In this document: positions 11,991 through 23,745 of the stretch, piece by piece
Layout: every line of letters begins with the position of its first letter
Position numbering within the stretch: position 1 is the first letter of the stretch
From: Cinnamomum chago
Taxonomy: Eukaryota; Streptophyta; Magnoliopsida; Laurales; Lauraceae
Reading direction: 5' to 3'
Length of the DNA: 64,000 bases
Assembly (NCBI GenBank): GCA_038049695.1
Contig: CP142455.1
Location: 32,029,501-32,093,500, forward strand
Translations under genes and position numbers: made by a program
The notes under the pieces: model-generated
What the model was told of the DNA's origin: nothing
The model's database searches: none
Seen by the model: only the letters and a program-made list of their open reading frames with translations

Positions 11991-12611
11991 AAGTTTACAC
12001 TGCGATGGAGGAGAGTTTTTTTTTTTACTTACGGACTAAGCTCCTGCAAGGCACCCACTAAACCCATCGTAACCCACTTGGTGGTGATATTGGATGATAC
12101 ATTGCGCACTGATAGTTTTCATTGTTTCAAACATTATTCCAAATGAAAATATCCATTATTTTAAAGCAAGTTTCACTCCTTTGTAAGGCCTAATAAAAAT
12201 GCTTTCATTTTCAAATTGATTCTTGGATGTTTTTTGTTCCCATTAAAAACTATAGATGAAAACATAATAGACACAACTAGATTAAGAAAAAAATAGAAAA
12301 TATATGAAAATGTAATAGGCATACTCATTAGATTCTCAAAGTTTTTTCTTTTTTTTTTTTTTTTGGACTTACACGGGCACATTTTGCTAGTCCCTAATTA
12401 TAGTTCTAAAATTAATTTTTACTTGTTTAAGTCAGGGCGAGTTCACTCAAGTTGATAGATTGCTGAGTCAGGCGGGTTTAATAGTTGGAACCAATATTAA
12501 ACAAATACTTCAGTCAAAATCACCCAAGTCATCCAATAGCTCCCAGAGTCAAGCTTTCAAACACTAACTCTAACCCACCACTTGAATTGTTGTGATCATA
12601 TTTGCCCGTGC
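11991..12611. other. Intergenic upstream region of the dirigent gene
   Basis: AT-rich, with a poly-T run near 12351-12364. No second gene is seen. It supplies the distal promoter of the dirigent gene. Confidence 0.5.
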
Positions 12612-12622
12612 ACCAACCAACC
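12612..12622 (+). promoter_or_regulatory. Two overlapping AC elements (ACCAACC) upstream of the dirigent gene
   Basis: ACCAACC occurs at 12612-12618 and again at 12616-12622, about 175 bp before the TATA box. AC elements of this type bind R2R3-MYB factors and drive many phenylpropanoid and lignin genes, which fits a dirigent gene. The motif is seen; its activity is inferred. Confidence 0.5.
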
Positions 12623-12794
12623 ATGGGAGCCAATATATGTTCATATGCGCTCACACTGTATCCCACCAGTCCAGCCTTTCCAAGTTTGATAATTTTTTCC
12701 ATTCAGAAGGTGAGTGCTTCATGGTCAATATAAGAAAACAAAAATATGGCGATGTGGGTCACCAAACTAGGTTTCCATTACACCTTCTTTTAAC

Positions 12795-12801
12795 TATAAA
12801 A
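12795..12801 (+). promoter_or_regulatory. TATA box of the dirigent gene
   Basis: TATAAAA in the context AACTATAAAAGCC, 53 bases before the ATG. This spacing predicts a short 5'UTR of about 25-30 nt. Confidence 0.7.
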
Positions 12802-12853
12802 GCCTCTCCTACCATCATGTAACAAACACAACAAAAGAAGAGGAATCCCCAAC

Positions 12854-13414
12854 ATGGCTAGGTGGTGCAATTCATCCGCCTCACAGCACCTTTTATTGCT
12901 GCTCTTTGTAGCAATTCTCTCCTCCTTTCAGACCTTTGAGGCCTCAGAAGAGCCTAAACTCTCCAATCTCCAGTTCTACATGCATGACATCGTCATTGGG
13001 CCCAACCCAACAGCAATTCGGGTCGCACCGAGCCAACCCCTCAACTTCTCTTGGACTGACCCAATTGCTGCTATATTTGGCTCGATCTATGTCATAGATG
13101 ACCCACTGACGGCCACACCGGACCCGAAATCTACGGTTCTTGGACGGGCACAAGGGATTTATGCCATGACATCGCTAGGGGATGAATTTAGTTTGCTAAT
13201 GACACTCACTTACTCTTTCATTAGAGGGCCATATAATGGTAGCTCGATAAGCGTGGTGGGCCGGAATCCAGTGATGAGGAATGTGAGAGAGATGCCAATC
13301 ATTGGAGGCACGGGGGTCTTCCAACTCGCACGTGGGTACTGCTTGGCACATACCCACTCAAGTGATGGGGCTGTTGCAGTGATATGGTACAACGTTACAG
13401 TGTTACATTACTAG
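12854..13414 (+). CDS. DIR: Dirigent protein, single exon
   Basis: The 186-residue product matches the dirigent family, secreted all-beta proteins that steer stereoselective coupling of monolignol radicals to lignans and related compounds in the cell wall; some family members form or bind other phenylpropanoid products. Residues about 12-30 form a hydrophobic signal peptide. The dirigent domain follows from about residue 38: FYMHDIVIGPNPTA (41-54), IDDPLT (81-86), RAQG (98-101) and GGTGVFQLARGYCLA (151-165). Possible N-glycosylation sites are at N64, N128 and N180. Length and lack of introns are normal for the family. The start is the first ATG after the TATA box. It converges with the MPB2C gene downstream. 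Overlapping AC elements upstream suggest MYB control. The subfamily and the stereochemical product cannot be decided from sequence alone. Confidence 0.93.
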   Translation: MARWCNSSASQHLLLLLFVAILSSFQTFEASEEPKLSNLQFYMHDIVIGPNPTAIRVAPSQPLNFSWTDPIAAIFGSIYVIDDPLTATPDPKSTVLGRAQGIYAMTSLGDEFSLLMTLTYSFIRGPYNGSSISVVGRNPVMRNVREMPIIGGTGVFQLARGYCLAHTHSSDGAVAVIWYNVTVLHY

Positions 13415-13461
13415 ATGTTTGTATGATTAGGACATGTACCATGCTTATGTCAGTTATGTGT

Positions 13462-13467
13462 ATTAAA
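13462..13467 (+). terminator. Probable polyadenylation signal of the dirigent gene
   Basis: ATTAAA lies 48 bases after the stop codon. An A-run follows at about 13486-13500, flanked by near-identical AGTATTCTGGTTCT and AGTATTTTGGTTCT. Confidence 0.4.
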
Positions 13468-13500
13468 GTATTCTGGTTCTTCCCATAAAAAAAAAAAAAA

Positions 13501-14664
13501 GTATTTTGGTTCTAGAATTAGAGAATTTCTGTGACATGAACAATGGATAGCCATTATAGTTGAGATGGGATGCAGGGGGTTAGAAGCTGCAAACAGGAGA
13601 TTGAATGCCTTTTTTCCTCCCCCTTGCACTTGCATGGTGCAGATACATATTTTATTTGGTTTGTAATTTGAATTGGAGGTGATGGAATTTTATGGGAGAC
13701 ATGGAGGAAGATAGATATGAGTCAATTGATTCTAGAGCAAATAATGATCAGTTTTGGCCAATGAATAAAGATCTCTAAGTTTGGGTTGATCTCTAAGTTT
13801 TAGCTGATCCCGAACCCTCTTCATTCACTGAGCCGATTAGCTTCAGCTAGTCTAGCTGAGTGCCTGATCAGGCTTGCTCAACTTGCCTTACCTATTGGAG
13901 GCATACTGAGTTAAGGCGACTCTCCTGAGTCAGTTTGAGATGTGAAAACCATGGTTCAATCCACTTGCGCAAAACTGCCAAGTTATTTCGAGCTTGGGCT
14001 GAGCTCATTTGCTAGTATGCAAATTATTCAGCCCACTTGGGCAAAATTATCAAATCAGGCGGGTATATCCATTCAGGTAACCGATGGATAAGCCCAATAA
14101 TCAACGCCCCAAACTTATCCCTCAGGCCCAATCCAGGGGACCTAAAACTCAAACTACATTGTGGTGGCTCAGATGCAGCCTTCATTAGTTGTAACTACTG
14201 GGTGCAACTGTCTTGGGCTCACCATGGGTATGTCTACAGCCAAAGACTGTAGCCCAGATAGGGGCAGATTCTTTAAAGAAGTTTTAGGACTCTGTCAGAT
14301 TAGGAAGTAAGAACTTCGCATCTGACCCCATTAGCAAACATTTAGGCCATGGATGTGCCTCTCCTAAGCTCAGGTGGCCTAGTTATAAAAGCTGTTATAA
14401 ACCCTTTAAAACTTGGTTGATGATGCACTGTGAGATGGGCCTTAAAAATCATGACTCACATTGGGGACAAGATGTATCATCATAATCTGTATATTCAATT
14501 TGGTGGTCTTTCGAATTCCTTCTTTCTGCTCATCACAAATTTATCGTAACAGGGAAACAAACAAAACAAGAAACAATTATGGGGAAATAGATAGAAAAAC
14601 ACATGGCTTTTAGATAAAAATCCTTATAAACAAAGTATTTATCATTCATCATAAAAAGCAGCAG
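13501..14664. other. Spacer between convergent genes
   Basis: About 1.2 kb between the dirigent 3' end and the MPB2C stop codon. No coding or mobile-element signature is recognised. It must contain the 3'UTR of MPB2C. Confidence 0.5.
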
Positions 14665-17600
14665 CTAGGGAGCATTTCGAAGAATTTGAGACCCATTTTC
14701 ATTGCCAACATTTGTGTTATTGGGTCCAAATGCAAAAGCTTGAAGCTTTAACCTCGCCTTAGCAGCAACAGCCAGGGATTCCTCACTTGGGTTCTCTTTT
14801 GCAGCGGCAACAGCGGCCACATAGGCCCTCCGTGCCTCTTCCATTTTCTGCATATCTATCTCATTGATTGGTTCCTGTTTCAATCAGATCATCAAACAGA
14901 ACTGCCTTTGATGCTCAAATGCATACAAATAGGAAAGCATGCTGAATGCAATTGATAAGAAATCTATGATGCAAAATAACAGGAACACCCATGGGAAATC
15001 AGATACATCATGACAAATATAACAAAACATGACGGGAACATATAGGTGCTAAAGGGAATCCATAAGAGAACTTTTTGAGATATTTAGGGCTTTTTTACCT
15101 CTTTTTATTGAATTCCTACAAAGTCATAGTAAAGAGGGTTTCTTCAAAGGAGTTAACATTCTAAGGTGGAGATCTAGTTGGGACTACCACTTCCCTAGGA
15201 TTTAATATACTAGGATGGTGGGTGGATAATCATTTCCCGTCAAACCCCTAATTATTTGATGGCCGCTTGCCTACATATTATCTGCACCTTTAATCATTCA
15301 CTTTTAGCCCCTTCGATAGAAAAGTCATAACTTATAACTCCGGAATTCAATATTAGACAAAACAAGCACTCATAAAGAAGAGTTCTTCATTTTGGACACA
15401 TTTTTCTTTTTCCAAGATGTTGGCAAACCTGAAAATGAAGTGGTATTGTTATTATGTTTAAAACATGGCCATCCTAGTAAACTATGTGAGTGAACATTGT
15501 ATGCAACTTCAATTAAATGGGTATTTATACCAGTGGTTATACCTGCTCTGTCGTCTAAACTTTGAGCAACAAAGAAACAAAGAGTTTTAAGTACATATAG
15601 CTGATATGAAGAAGATAAGATGGATGTTTGGAGTTACATGAACGATAAAATCAGGAATGAATAAAAGAATACATGGGTTGGTAGCCACAATACAAAGGAA
15701 AACCATGGAATGGTGGCTGAAATAATATGGGTACATACACAAGATCAGAAACAGCCCCCATATAAAGTATTGGAGGGTTACCAGTTTTTATGGTACGAAA
15801 GAAGGGGGCACTGCCAAAAGAATGAATAAAAGAATACATGGGTTGGTAGCCACAATACAAAGGAAAACCATGGAATGGTGGCTGAAATAATATGGGTACA
15901 TACACAAGATCAGAAACAGCCCCCATATAAAGTATTGGAGGGTTACCAGTTTTTAAGGTACGAAAGAAGGGGGCACTGACAAAAGATTTGGAATTTAGTG
16001 GTGGAAAAAGACAGTAGACAGCAATGAAAGAAAACATGGCTTTAAATAGGGTTTAGTAGAAAAGTTGAACCCAAAGTGGACCACAATATAAATGGAATTA
16101 AGCATCAATGATGAAGACAATGCTAATGAGTAGGCTTTCATGAAATTCACCAAGAAAAAAAGTGCATAAAGCCACGCTTTAAATACGTATAAAGGTCAGG
16201 TAATGTTCAGGCCAGTAATCGCTGGGCTACCTGTGATTTGTGCAAGTCCCTAACATACAAGGAATGGGAATCTGACTAATAATCTGCAGACTAAACCACA
16301 CCCTTGACTGATCACAACACAGCAACACATTCAAACATGCAATAAAATTGCATTTAGGATTATCAATCATATCGTAATTATTTTAAGCATTTCATAACCT
16401 CAACATGAAATGTTAATCACCAAGTGCTGAATATTGGCAAATATCTGCATCTAAGTGATATCATCAGTTTCAAACGCAAATATTGGTGTGTGGTGTGTGT
16501 GTGTTTCATCCATCTTAAGCTTACAGTGTCATTAAAATAGACGTTAAGCTTACTATTTGTGGCAGTCCATCCAAAGGAAAAGGATAAGTGTTTTTCTCCT
16601 GAGCGTATGTGGTTGAATCGCTCTTTGCTAATTCTTCAAATAACCGTGTAAATGCTGCAATTTCATCTTTCATGGAGCCAAGATCCTCTTGAAGCTTCTC
16701 AACCTTTCTATTGGATGTCATGGCTTCCCACTCTAATTTTTCCAGTGCTGCTTGCTTATCCGCAAGCTTAATCTGTAGAACAAAAGCAAGCAATCAACTT
16801 TCTTGACATGAGGGGAAGTGGGGGGAGGTTGGGTTCAGGTGATTTCTCATACAAGACAATCAGACAAGTTGGATAGACTGGCACTGAAGGAAATGTAAGG
16901 TGACAAAGGCTAAAGCTGAATATAAATGAAAAAAACTAGACACATGGAAGGTGTTTTTCTTCGTACAAATTAAAATAATGCAGATAGATGAACCTCTGTA
17001 AAAAAGGATCTATGTTGCCATTCAAGAGAGGCTCAATCAATCTAGTGTGTTGGTGCCTTCTCTAGATGCTCATTTTCCTTAAAGCTTCAGAATGTAGTAC
17101 AATATCAATAAAAAAAAAATTGCATTTTCCTAAGACTGAATTTTCACAGTGCATGGAGTTATTCATGTGCAAATGCATTATTAAGTATTGGCATAATGAA
17201 TATAATTCATTGGAATAAAGCAGTTGTTTCTGCTAAAAATACTCATGAGGGGGGTTCACTGCAAGCAATTCTCATGTGTCAGAAGGGGTTTAATTGATGT
17301 GGAGATGTAGATTGGACCCTCACTTGGCGATTTATAACGCTTTACGATTACTTTTTTTATGGTCTTACTGGTTTTTTGCAGTTGAGTTTGTGTTATTTTC
17401 TCATGCTTGACTTCTTGTCTCGGTTCGTATAGATCAAATTGTTCAATATCGTTCATGATGCCTAAGGATTTTGTTATTTCAGACACAAATGATGACATGA
17501 ATTACAGGAGGCCCAAAAGGCATAGAGCTGATTTGAGACCACCAAGGGCAAGTCATGAGGATACCAGTGGTGGAACATCAAGTTCTAAAGGAACGTCACA

Positions 17601-20332
17601 ACAACCCGGCCATTCAAGAGATGAAGTGCTCATGACTGATCAGAAAGATGAGGAGCACTCTGAGGTTCTTAGTTTCCACTCTTGCATAAATGTCATCCTA
17701 CACCGTGTTAGGGACAAATAACCATGCGTTGTAAATTCAGTTTTGCACATAGGGTCCCCTCTATTGACCAGGTCATGATGCTTTTGATAGTATAGAGATG
17801 ATACCGATGATGTAATGCATGCGGTCCAAGGATCACTGAAGGAATGGCTTCTCAAAGATGAAGAGCATGAGTTTATTGCCAAGAAATTTAACGACTTTTT
17901 ACTTGTGCATAATAAGCATCAAGAGCCTGAGCTGATCAATGATATGATCGTTGGTACAATGCTTCTCTCAATGCTTAGCTCTCCATTCTAATCCGTTCAT
18001 TTCACCATCATTTTCTCCGTTTGGGTATATTGGGTATATTAGTACATTTAAGCACATTTGACTAAGTTGGTGTTTGTTGTTCTCGTAAATCTCGATGAAA
18101 TGTCATGTAACAAATAACACATTAAAGGCAAAGGAAAAAACCTCCTGTCATCTTGAAATAAAGGTTTACAAATCAAGACAGTGAACTAGTTCAGTATTGA
18201 TCATAAACAAACATCAAATCATGGTGAAATTGGTGATAAGGACAGGCATGTGTAAATTATAAATGGACATATGAGTAAGATATTATTACCTTGGCATTAG
18301 AAAGTTGTAAATGAGTAGTTTTAAGAATCGAATCCTTCTCAGCGACCTGCCGCTTCAATTCATCAAGTTTAACATGAACTGAACTCATCTGGTTCAATGA
18401 ATTTTCAGCAATTTTAAGAACTTCATCCTTCTCTTCTAATTTCTTCCGCAGGTCTTCCACCTGCTCCTGCAATTTAATCAACTCTTCCCTATCCTTCTCT
18501 ACCGCTAAGGACCTCGATGAGAAAATTGAGAAGTCGTCGGCACAGGTGCCCTCCCTATCTCTACTCATATTTCTGCTCAGATCATTGCCTACAAAATCCC
18601 TATGTTTTTTGGAGGGATTGGTTTGAGCTGTTCTCGTACCTTTTGTGTCAGTAATCTGTGATTACAACATAAAAACTCATTTGATTAAATTGCAGTTATG
18701 CCATCCCTTATGTCTCAAACTTTTACTTGTAACCACATAATGGAAATTTAAAAATGGAATGGCATTCCACCAAATGAGAGGTCAACCATTTATTTTTCTC
18801 TAGAGAAGAACAATAACTAGTAACTGGAAAATTGAAAAAACAACGAAATCCTGCACTTGTTACCGTTCAGGAATAAAAACAAGAAGAAAAATCCTACACT
18901 TCTATGCTAATGGGTTTGCAAAATCAAACAAATCCAAGTCAGTGTAAGCAGTTCCTCTTGCGAATAAATATTAAAAATTAAGAGGAGGAACCTCTTGTAT
19001 TGACTCACAGCTCAGTTTTGAAATCACGACAAAGGTGAAGAGAAGAGGACGGAGAAAACTAGGAGTAATATCTTCTCGACTTCAGGCCTAAGTCTGTACT
19101 GCTGTTGAAATAGAGTCAACTTGAACGAGTCAGATGCAACCTAACATGCACTCTATAGCAAAGAAGTTAAAATAAAACCACTGAATGTACATGTAAAAAT
19201 TAATGATAAGAGTATGAAAAAACACACACACAATGGAGAATGCAACTCAGGTCAATACAGGTCATGTATGACACTGTCATACTGATACAAGTTGGCCTGA
19301 TCATAGATGAAGACTTCATTAATGATGATAATGATGAAGATAGAACAATACCCATAGCTAAGATTTTTCTAAATAAAAGTTATATCATGAATGAACCATC
19401 CCACAAAAACCTATCTTGTTAGCATGATTTCAAATGGGTATCAGTTAGCATTAAACAATATAAAGGTCCAAGGCCTGTTTCATTAGTTCTAAAAAAAATA
19501 GAAAAATGCCAAAATATGTAAAATATTGGTATGATGAAATCTATTCCATAAAAGAATAATTCAAAATATTCTAGCTTAGGAATTATTCAACCTGTGGGCC
19601 CACCAACATACAAGTTTAGGGCCCTCAAAATAGTACCTCCTATGAGTCAATATTCCAATGGTTCCAACTTCATTCAATGAGACCTTTCAAAATGCAGAAA
19701 CCCCATGACTACCTTGCTTATGGGCCCACCAAGCTGGACCATTCCTCAAGATCCCCTTCTAAACTTAGAGAAATCCTAAGTTTAAGGAGTGAAACTCTAC
19801 AATGGGGGGCACCTATTGAAAATCCGAGCCACTCAAATTGAAGGCCCCTTAGTGTATGGGACACCCCCAATTTTTACTCCAATAGCAGTTGGTCTCCAGT
19901 AAGATTGTGTTATGGACCTAACCAATATGCCAGCAGTCCTAGGACTGATGGAATGCGCCATATCAAGTCTTATAACTACTTAGGATCGTAACAAACCACC
20001 ATGATTCCACAGCCGACGTCCTCGGCAACTCTTACTCTGGAGGAAGGTAACAATTTTCTCCTCTTGGGACGTCTCACACTCTGCTCCAGATAGCCCTCTC
20101 CACGGCAGCTTTCACTCTAGTGGTAGGTAACCATTTTCCCTTTTTTTAGACGCCTCTCCCTCTACTCTAGGTAGCCCTTTCCGTGACTCGAACCCGAGAA
20201 ACCCTATTAGGGCTCTATAGCCTGTCTGGCCCAGCCCCCATTAAAAAAATCCATCAGTCCCTCCTTATCCCGTCACTGCCCTCCCCTCCTCCTCCTCCCT
20301 CCCTCCTCCCCCTCAACTCCAGAAAACCACCC

Positions 20333-20369
<37 letters not shown>

Positions 20370-22570
20370 TTTGAAGATGGAAAACCACTGCAAGTCTAAA
20401 ATCCGAACAGAACCACGTCTCTACATCAAAGAACCCATGGGCCACATTTGGGATCAGGTAGTAAGAACTGTTCAAATTGGTATATATCAATCGACGCATG
20501 GGGAGGAACACCTGTTTCGTATATAATTCTTTTCTCTTCCCTCCCCCCCACCCTCTCTATTTCATCTCCCTTTTGTAAATAAGAAGGCATAAATGTTGTT
20601 GCAATTCATTGCGTAAATAGCTATGGATTCTTTTTCTTTTTTTTTTTCTCGCATAAAAAAAATGGGGACTCTAATAGATATATGGAATGGAAGCTTATAG
20701 TAGCAGTGATTATATGTTTTCTTAACTTCTGATTAGTGAGTTTAGTGAATTGTTGCTTATAATTTAAAAATCATGTTAAAGATTAACCACCAGGTGGGCG
20801 TAATTTTTGGTATCTGATCCATTGAAAAGGTGGTCCACTTTGGATTCTAGATAGTAAATTTGCATCATGTGAGGCCCAGCCCTAGGAAATCATTGATGAA
20901 GCCTATTTATTAGTTTTTTTTTAAATACTCATAAATATGGTTCCCTGTTAACTGGCAATGTGACAAATTTTACTTTAACTCGAATAATGAGTCTAAAAGT
21001 GGGCTCAGTTCTTCCCCTTTCCCCAATAAAAACCCCAGACCTATTGTTTTGCATTTTAGTTGCAAATGAAATTGTGCTGATACTGATACATATCGCCGGA
21101 TCAATGACATGCATCATTTCTTCTTTCTCCTAATTGATTTCATAGGAGGGCCCATTTTTTATGCATGAAACCATTTAAAATAAGCCAAGTATCACATTAA
21201 TTATTGAATGATCCTTATCATTTAACAAGTCACGTCTTTGTGGAGTGTAAGTGTGTAACCCTATCTTTTGCCCATCCAAGAAAAAAGTGGACCATCAATG
21301 AGATGGTAACATCTAGTTCTTTTGCAATTTTGAGGACAAAAATTATCACAGTGGTGAGCCAATCTTGCACAGTTCAGATCACTGGGCTTATGCATGGATT
21401 AAAATATGACTTTTGATGAAAGATTGTTAGTTGGTGATGTTAAATATTTTGTATAATTGTATCTATTTAAATGCAATACATTTTCTCTTTTGCCATTGGT
21501 AATGTGAAGAAAGTACAACAAAATAATGATTTACTTTTTCAATTGACCATTGTCATGACAGCCTCCCTCAAACAAAAATCCTGGATCCGTCACTCGACCT
21601 AACCAATAACCCAAAAGCCGCAAGGACTGATGGAGCGCGTCAAATCTAAGTCTTATAACTATTTAAGACCATAACAGATTCACCATTTGACTGAAAACAT
21701 GGTTAAGAAAATCTTACCCATCTCATATTAATCACTTTTCAAATGGTCAATCTTACCGTGGGAGCAACTCCTATTGGAGTAAATTTTAGGGATATCCCAT
21801 AGGCGGGCGGGCTGTTCATATTGAGGGGTTCAGAATTTCATCAGGTTCACCCCACTATGGAGTTTCACTCCACCACCACAAGATTTCTGAGTCAAAGCCT
21901 CAGAGGATAAAGTAGACTCCTTCCCAAAAAAAAATCTCAAATAATTATTTTCATGTCCTTAATCTATAATTCTAAAAACTTTCAATAAATTTATATTGAC
22001 CCCCAAAGAGATAAGGAAACCCCTGGTTAATCCCCTGCTATGAGTTGAATGCAAGAATGAAGAGCCACCCCACCATGAACTCGGCATCTCAAAACAACAT
22101 TCAAATCAAAGAACAGACAAAAACAGAAAAATCAAAGAAACTCAGAAAAAAAAATGCATACTTTCTTGGGAAACGAATCTCTGGAAGGAGTGCGAGTGTA
22201 GGTGAGAGACGCACGACGAGAATAGGACGCATTGGGTCTCCGATCCTTCTGAAAAAAAAAAAAAAAAGCAGACATAGAAGAAATGAAATGCAGCTACATT
22301 TGAGGGAAAAAAACGAAAAGAAAGAAGAAGGAGATGTTTTTGGGTGTAGAGGAGATGGAGATATGGAGGAACCATGAGAGATTCGACGAGCGGAACCATC
22401 TCTACGAGGTTCCTGAAGAGGACGCGATCGAAATTCCCATCGCGATTGTTGTTGTTGTTTGGATGTGAATTGGAAGAGGAGTAATCTTGATCTTGAGAGA
22501 GCCATGATCTCGGATCTTCAAAGCTCTCCTCGTTCCTTTGCAGATCGATGAAATGATTCGGCTCCAGCAT
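14665..22570 (-). CDS. MPB2C: MPB2C, microtubule-associated movement-protein-binding protein 2C
   Basis: Five exons can be joined: 22373-22570, 22162-22248, 18290-18655, 16554-16772 and 14665-14874 (stop included). All introns are GT-AG and phase 0, giving 359 residues. MPB2C is a plant microtubule-associated protein known to bind tobamovirus movement protein and the KNOTTED1 homeodomain protein, restricting their cell-to-cell movement. Recognisable parts are the start MLEPNHFIDLQ, an N/S-rich linker (31-43), VLFRNLVEMVPLVESLM (50-66), a basic R/S-rich exon 2 (67-95), FSIFSS...EKDREEL (137-154), a long coiled coil (about 147-280, including KLADKQAALEKLEWEA) and the C-terminal MEEARRAYVAAVAAAKE block. 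The start is set by the conserved first residues. No frameshift or stop is seen. Introns are enlarged: intron 2 (18656-22161) holds a foldback and intron 3 (16773-18289) a copied MCM2 piece. Boundaries were placed by eye from family similarity and splice signals. Confidence 0.92.
15655..15984. repeat. Young 165-bp tandem duplication in MPB2C intron 4
   Basis: GAATGAATAAAAGAATACAT begins at 15655 and again at 15820. The two 165-bp units differ at only a couple of positions. As 165 is divisible by three, it creates a spurious minus-strand ORF with a repeated 55-residue peptide. Confidence 0.92.
17027..18030 (+). pseudogene. MCM2 gene fragment copied into MPB2C intron 3
   Basis: About 1 kb closely matches 61687-62690 (about 95% by eye) and includes parts of introns as well as exons, so it moved as DNA rather than through mRNA. 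Decoded exons resemble the N-terminal region of replicative helicase subunit MCM2: a D/R-rich segment containing YRRPKRHRADLRPPRA (17490-17670) and AVQGSLKEWLLKDEE...FIAKKFNDF (about 17790-17930). It lies on the strand opposite to MPB2C. It stops inside the intron that precedes the CSLEIDYKEF exon in the larger copy. No start, helicase domain or other coding support, so it is a fragment. Confidence 0.82.
20027..20190. repeat. Diverged tandem dimer of about 80 bp, with a tRNA B-box-like end
   Basis: Two units share (C/A)CGGCA(A/G)CT...GG(A)AGGTAAC(A/C)ATTTTC...AG(A/G)CGTCTC/GCCTCTC...AGCCCT(C/T)TCC. The end reads GTGACTCGAACCCGAGAAAC, whose reverse complement resembles a pol III B box, so a SINE relic is possible but unproven. 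Confidence 0.45.
20336..20365. repeat. (CT)n microsatellite
   Basis: About 15 uninterrupted CT units in MPB2C intron 2. Confidence 0.95.
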
Positions 22571-23467
22571 TGTTACACAAATCCAAGAAACCCTTGAAAT
22601 TTTCAGTCAGAAAGAGAGAGGAAGAGAGAGAGAGAACAGAGAAGGAGATGATGAGGACTTGTTTCTTTCCTCTCTCTAGATCTTGCATTTATTTTGAATG
22701 GTTCATACGTATGGTACTAGTAGTGCCACACTGCTACTGGATTTTGAGTTTGGTTTACTCAACTGCTACTTCTTTTTGTCTTTCTCTTCTGCCGTTTTTT
22801 TTCCCTGCTCTCCTTGCCCTGCATTGGATTTTGTTTGAGGAATATTGTAGTTTGTTTTACATTTTCAAAAATACAAAGTAATGCTTGAGTTTTTCAATGA
22901 AATCAGTCATTTATTTGTATGTAATTGAATTTTTTAATACTTCTTTAAAAACAATGTATTTTTTTAATTGGGCAGAATTGAAAAAAATGAACGTGAAGAT
23001 TTATGATCAGGCGCCAATAAATTTTTTGTTAATGAAAAGTAAATTAAGGAGAGATTAAAAATAAATAATCGGATATTATGCTAGAAAATTAAACACTAGG
23101 GAAGTCAGATTCCATCTAAATCTCTACTTTATATCGTTCAACCATACCTATTTATTAATCTTTTTTTTGAGAATTTCTAAGTCAAGGCTCTTAAAATAAG
23201 ATTTTAAATATATTTCAACAAAATGAACCTAAAGATACCAGCACCCTCCTTATGTGTAGTCATAACAAATCTGCTGATTTTAAAATTTTATGTTGAAAAA
23301 GAATATTATTTACTTAAGGACTTTAATACACACATATGAGCATAAAATCAAATTAGCTATGCTAATTTCAAAATCTTACATTAAAAAATTTATTCACCAA
23401 AGGGCCATTAGCTTCCATGGGGATTCCTAGAAATTCAAAAGATCTGACAAGGTTGAACCTTAGAGCC
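22571..23467. other. 5' flank and probable promoter/5'UTR of MPB2C
   Basis: Immediately upstream of the MPB2C ATG the minus strand is pyrimidine-rich (CTCTCTCTCTTTCTGACTG), typical of plant 5'UTRs. Beyond about 22700 it is AT-rich, with no gene and no clear TATA box. Confidence 0.45.
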
Positions 23468-23745
23468 TGTTTATTTTCAATATGGATAGAGTTAGAGTAG
23501 AGTAAATCTCATATTAGGAATAAAATTAAAGTGGAGTGGGTTGAAATAAAAATAAGTATTAAATTACTTTACATGTATTTGGTTTGTTGGAATAGAGTAA
23601 GATGAAAGTGAGAGATAGCAACTTTCATGGGAAAGAAAAAATGTGGGGATAAAATAAGCAAGTTATTTAGGTTACTGGAATGAAATTTTGGTGAATTGAG
23701 TAGAGTAAAGCTTTATTTCAGCTATCCCTTGTGCTCCATCCAAAT
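23468..23745. mobile_element. Candidate small MITE-like element upstream of MPB2C
   Basis: AGAGCCTGTTTATTTTCAAT at the left and CATCCAAATATACTTTGAGG at the right look like inverted ends of the GTTTGG/CCAAAC type. The interior is rich in GAGTAGAGTAAA. No target duplication was confirmed. Confidence 0.3.

Larger units (their letters stand above)
19760..21895. repeat. Long inverted repeat (foldback) inside MPB2C intron 2
   Basis: The arm at about 19760-19905 pairs with the arm at about 21754-21895. Examples are GGAGTGAAACTCTACAATGG against CCACTATGGAGTTTCACTCC, and ACTCCAATAGCAGTTGGTCT against GGGAGCAACTCCTATTGGAG. In addition a direct repeat sits just inside the left arm and before the right arm (CCTAACCAATA...GGACTGATGGA...GTCTTATAACTA at about 19918-19990 and 21598-21668). 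This could be a long-TIR or foldback transposon. No target duplication was established. Confidence 0.5.

Noticed and set aside
13486..13515. A-run after the dirigent gene as the tail of a retrogene
   Set aside because: The flanking AGTATT(C/T)TGGTTCT copies both lie at the 3' side, no matching repeat was seen before the gene, and the family is normally intronless.
15651..16037. 128-residue minus-strand ORF with a repeated peptide
   Set aside because: Lies in an MPB2C intron and is produced by the 165-bp tandem duplication; no family resemblance.
22045..22377. 110-residue plus-strand ORF
   Set aside because: Antisense shadow over MPB2C exon 2 and its flanking introns; low-complexity K/R-rich product.
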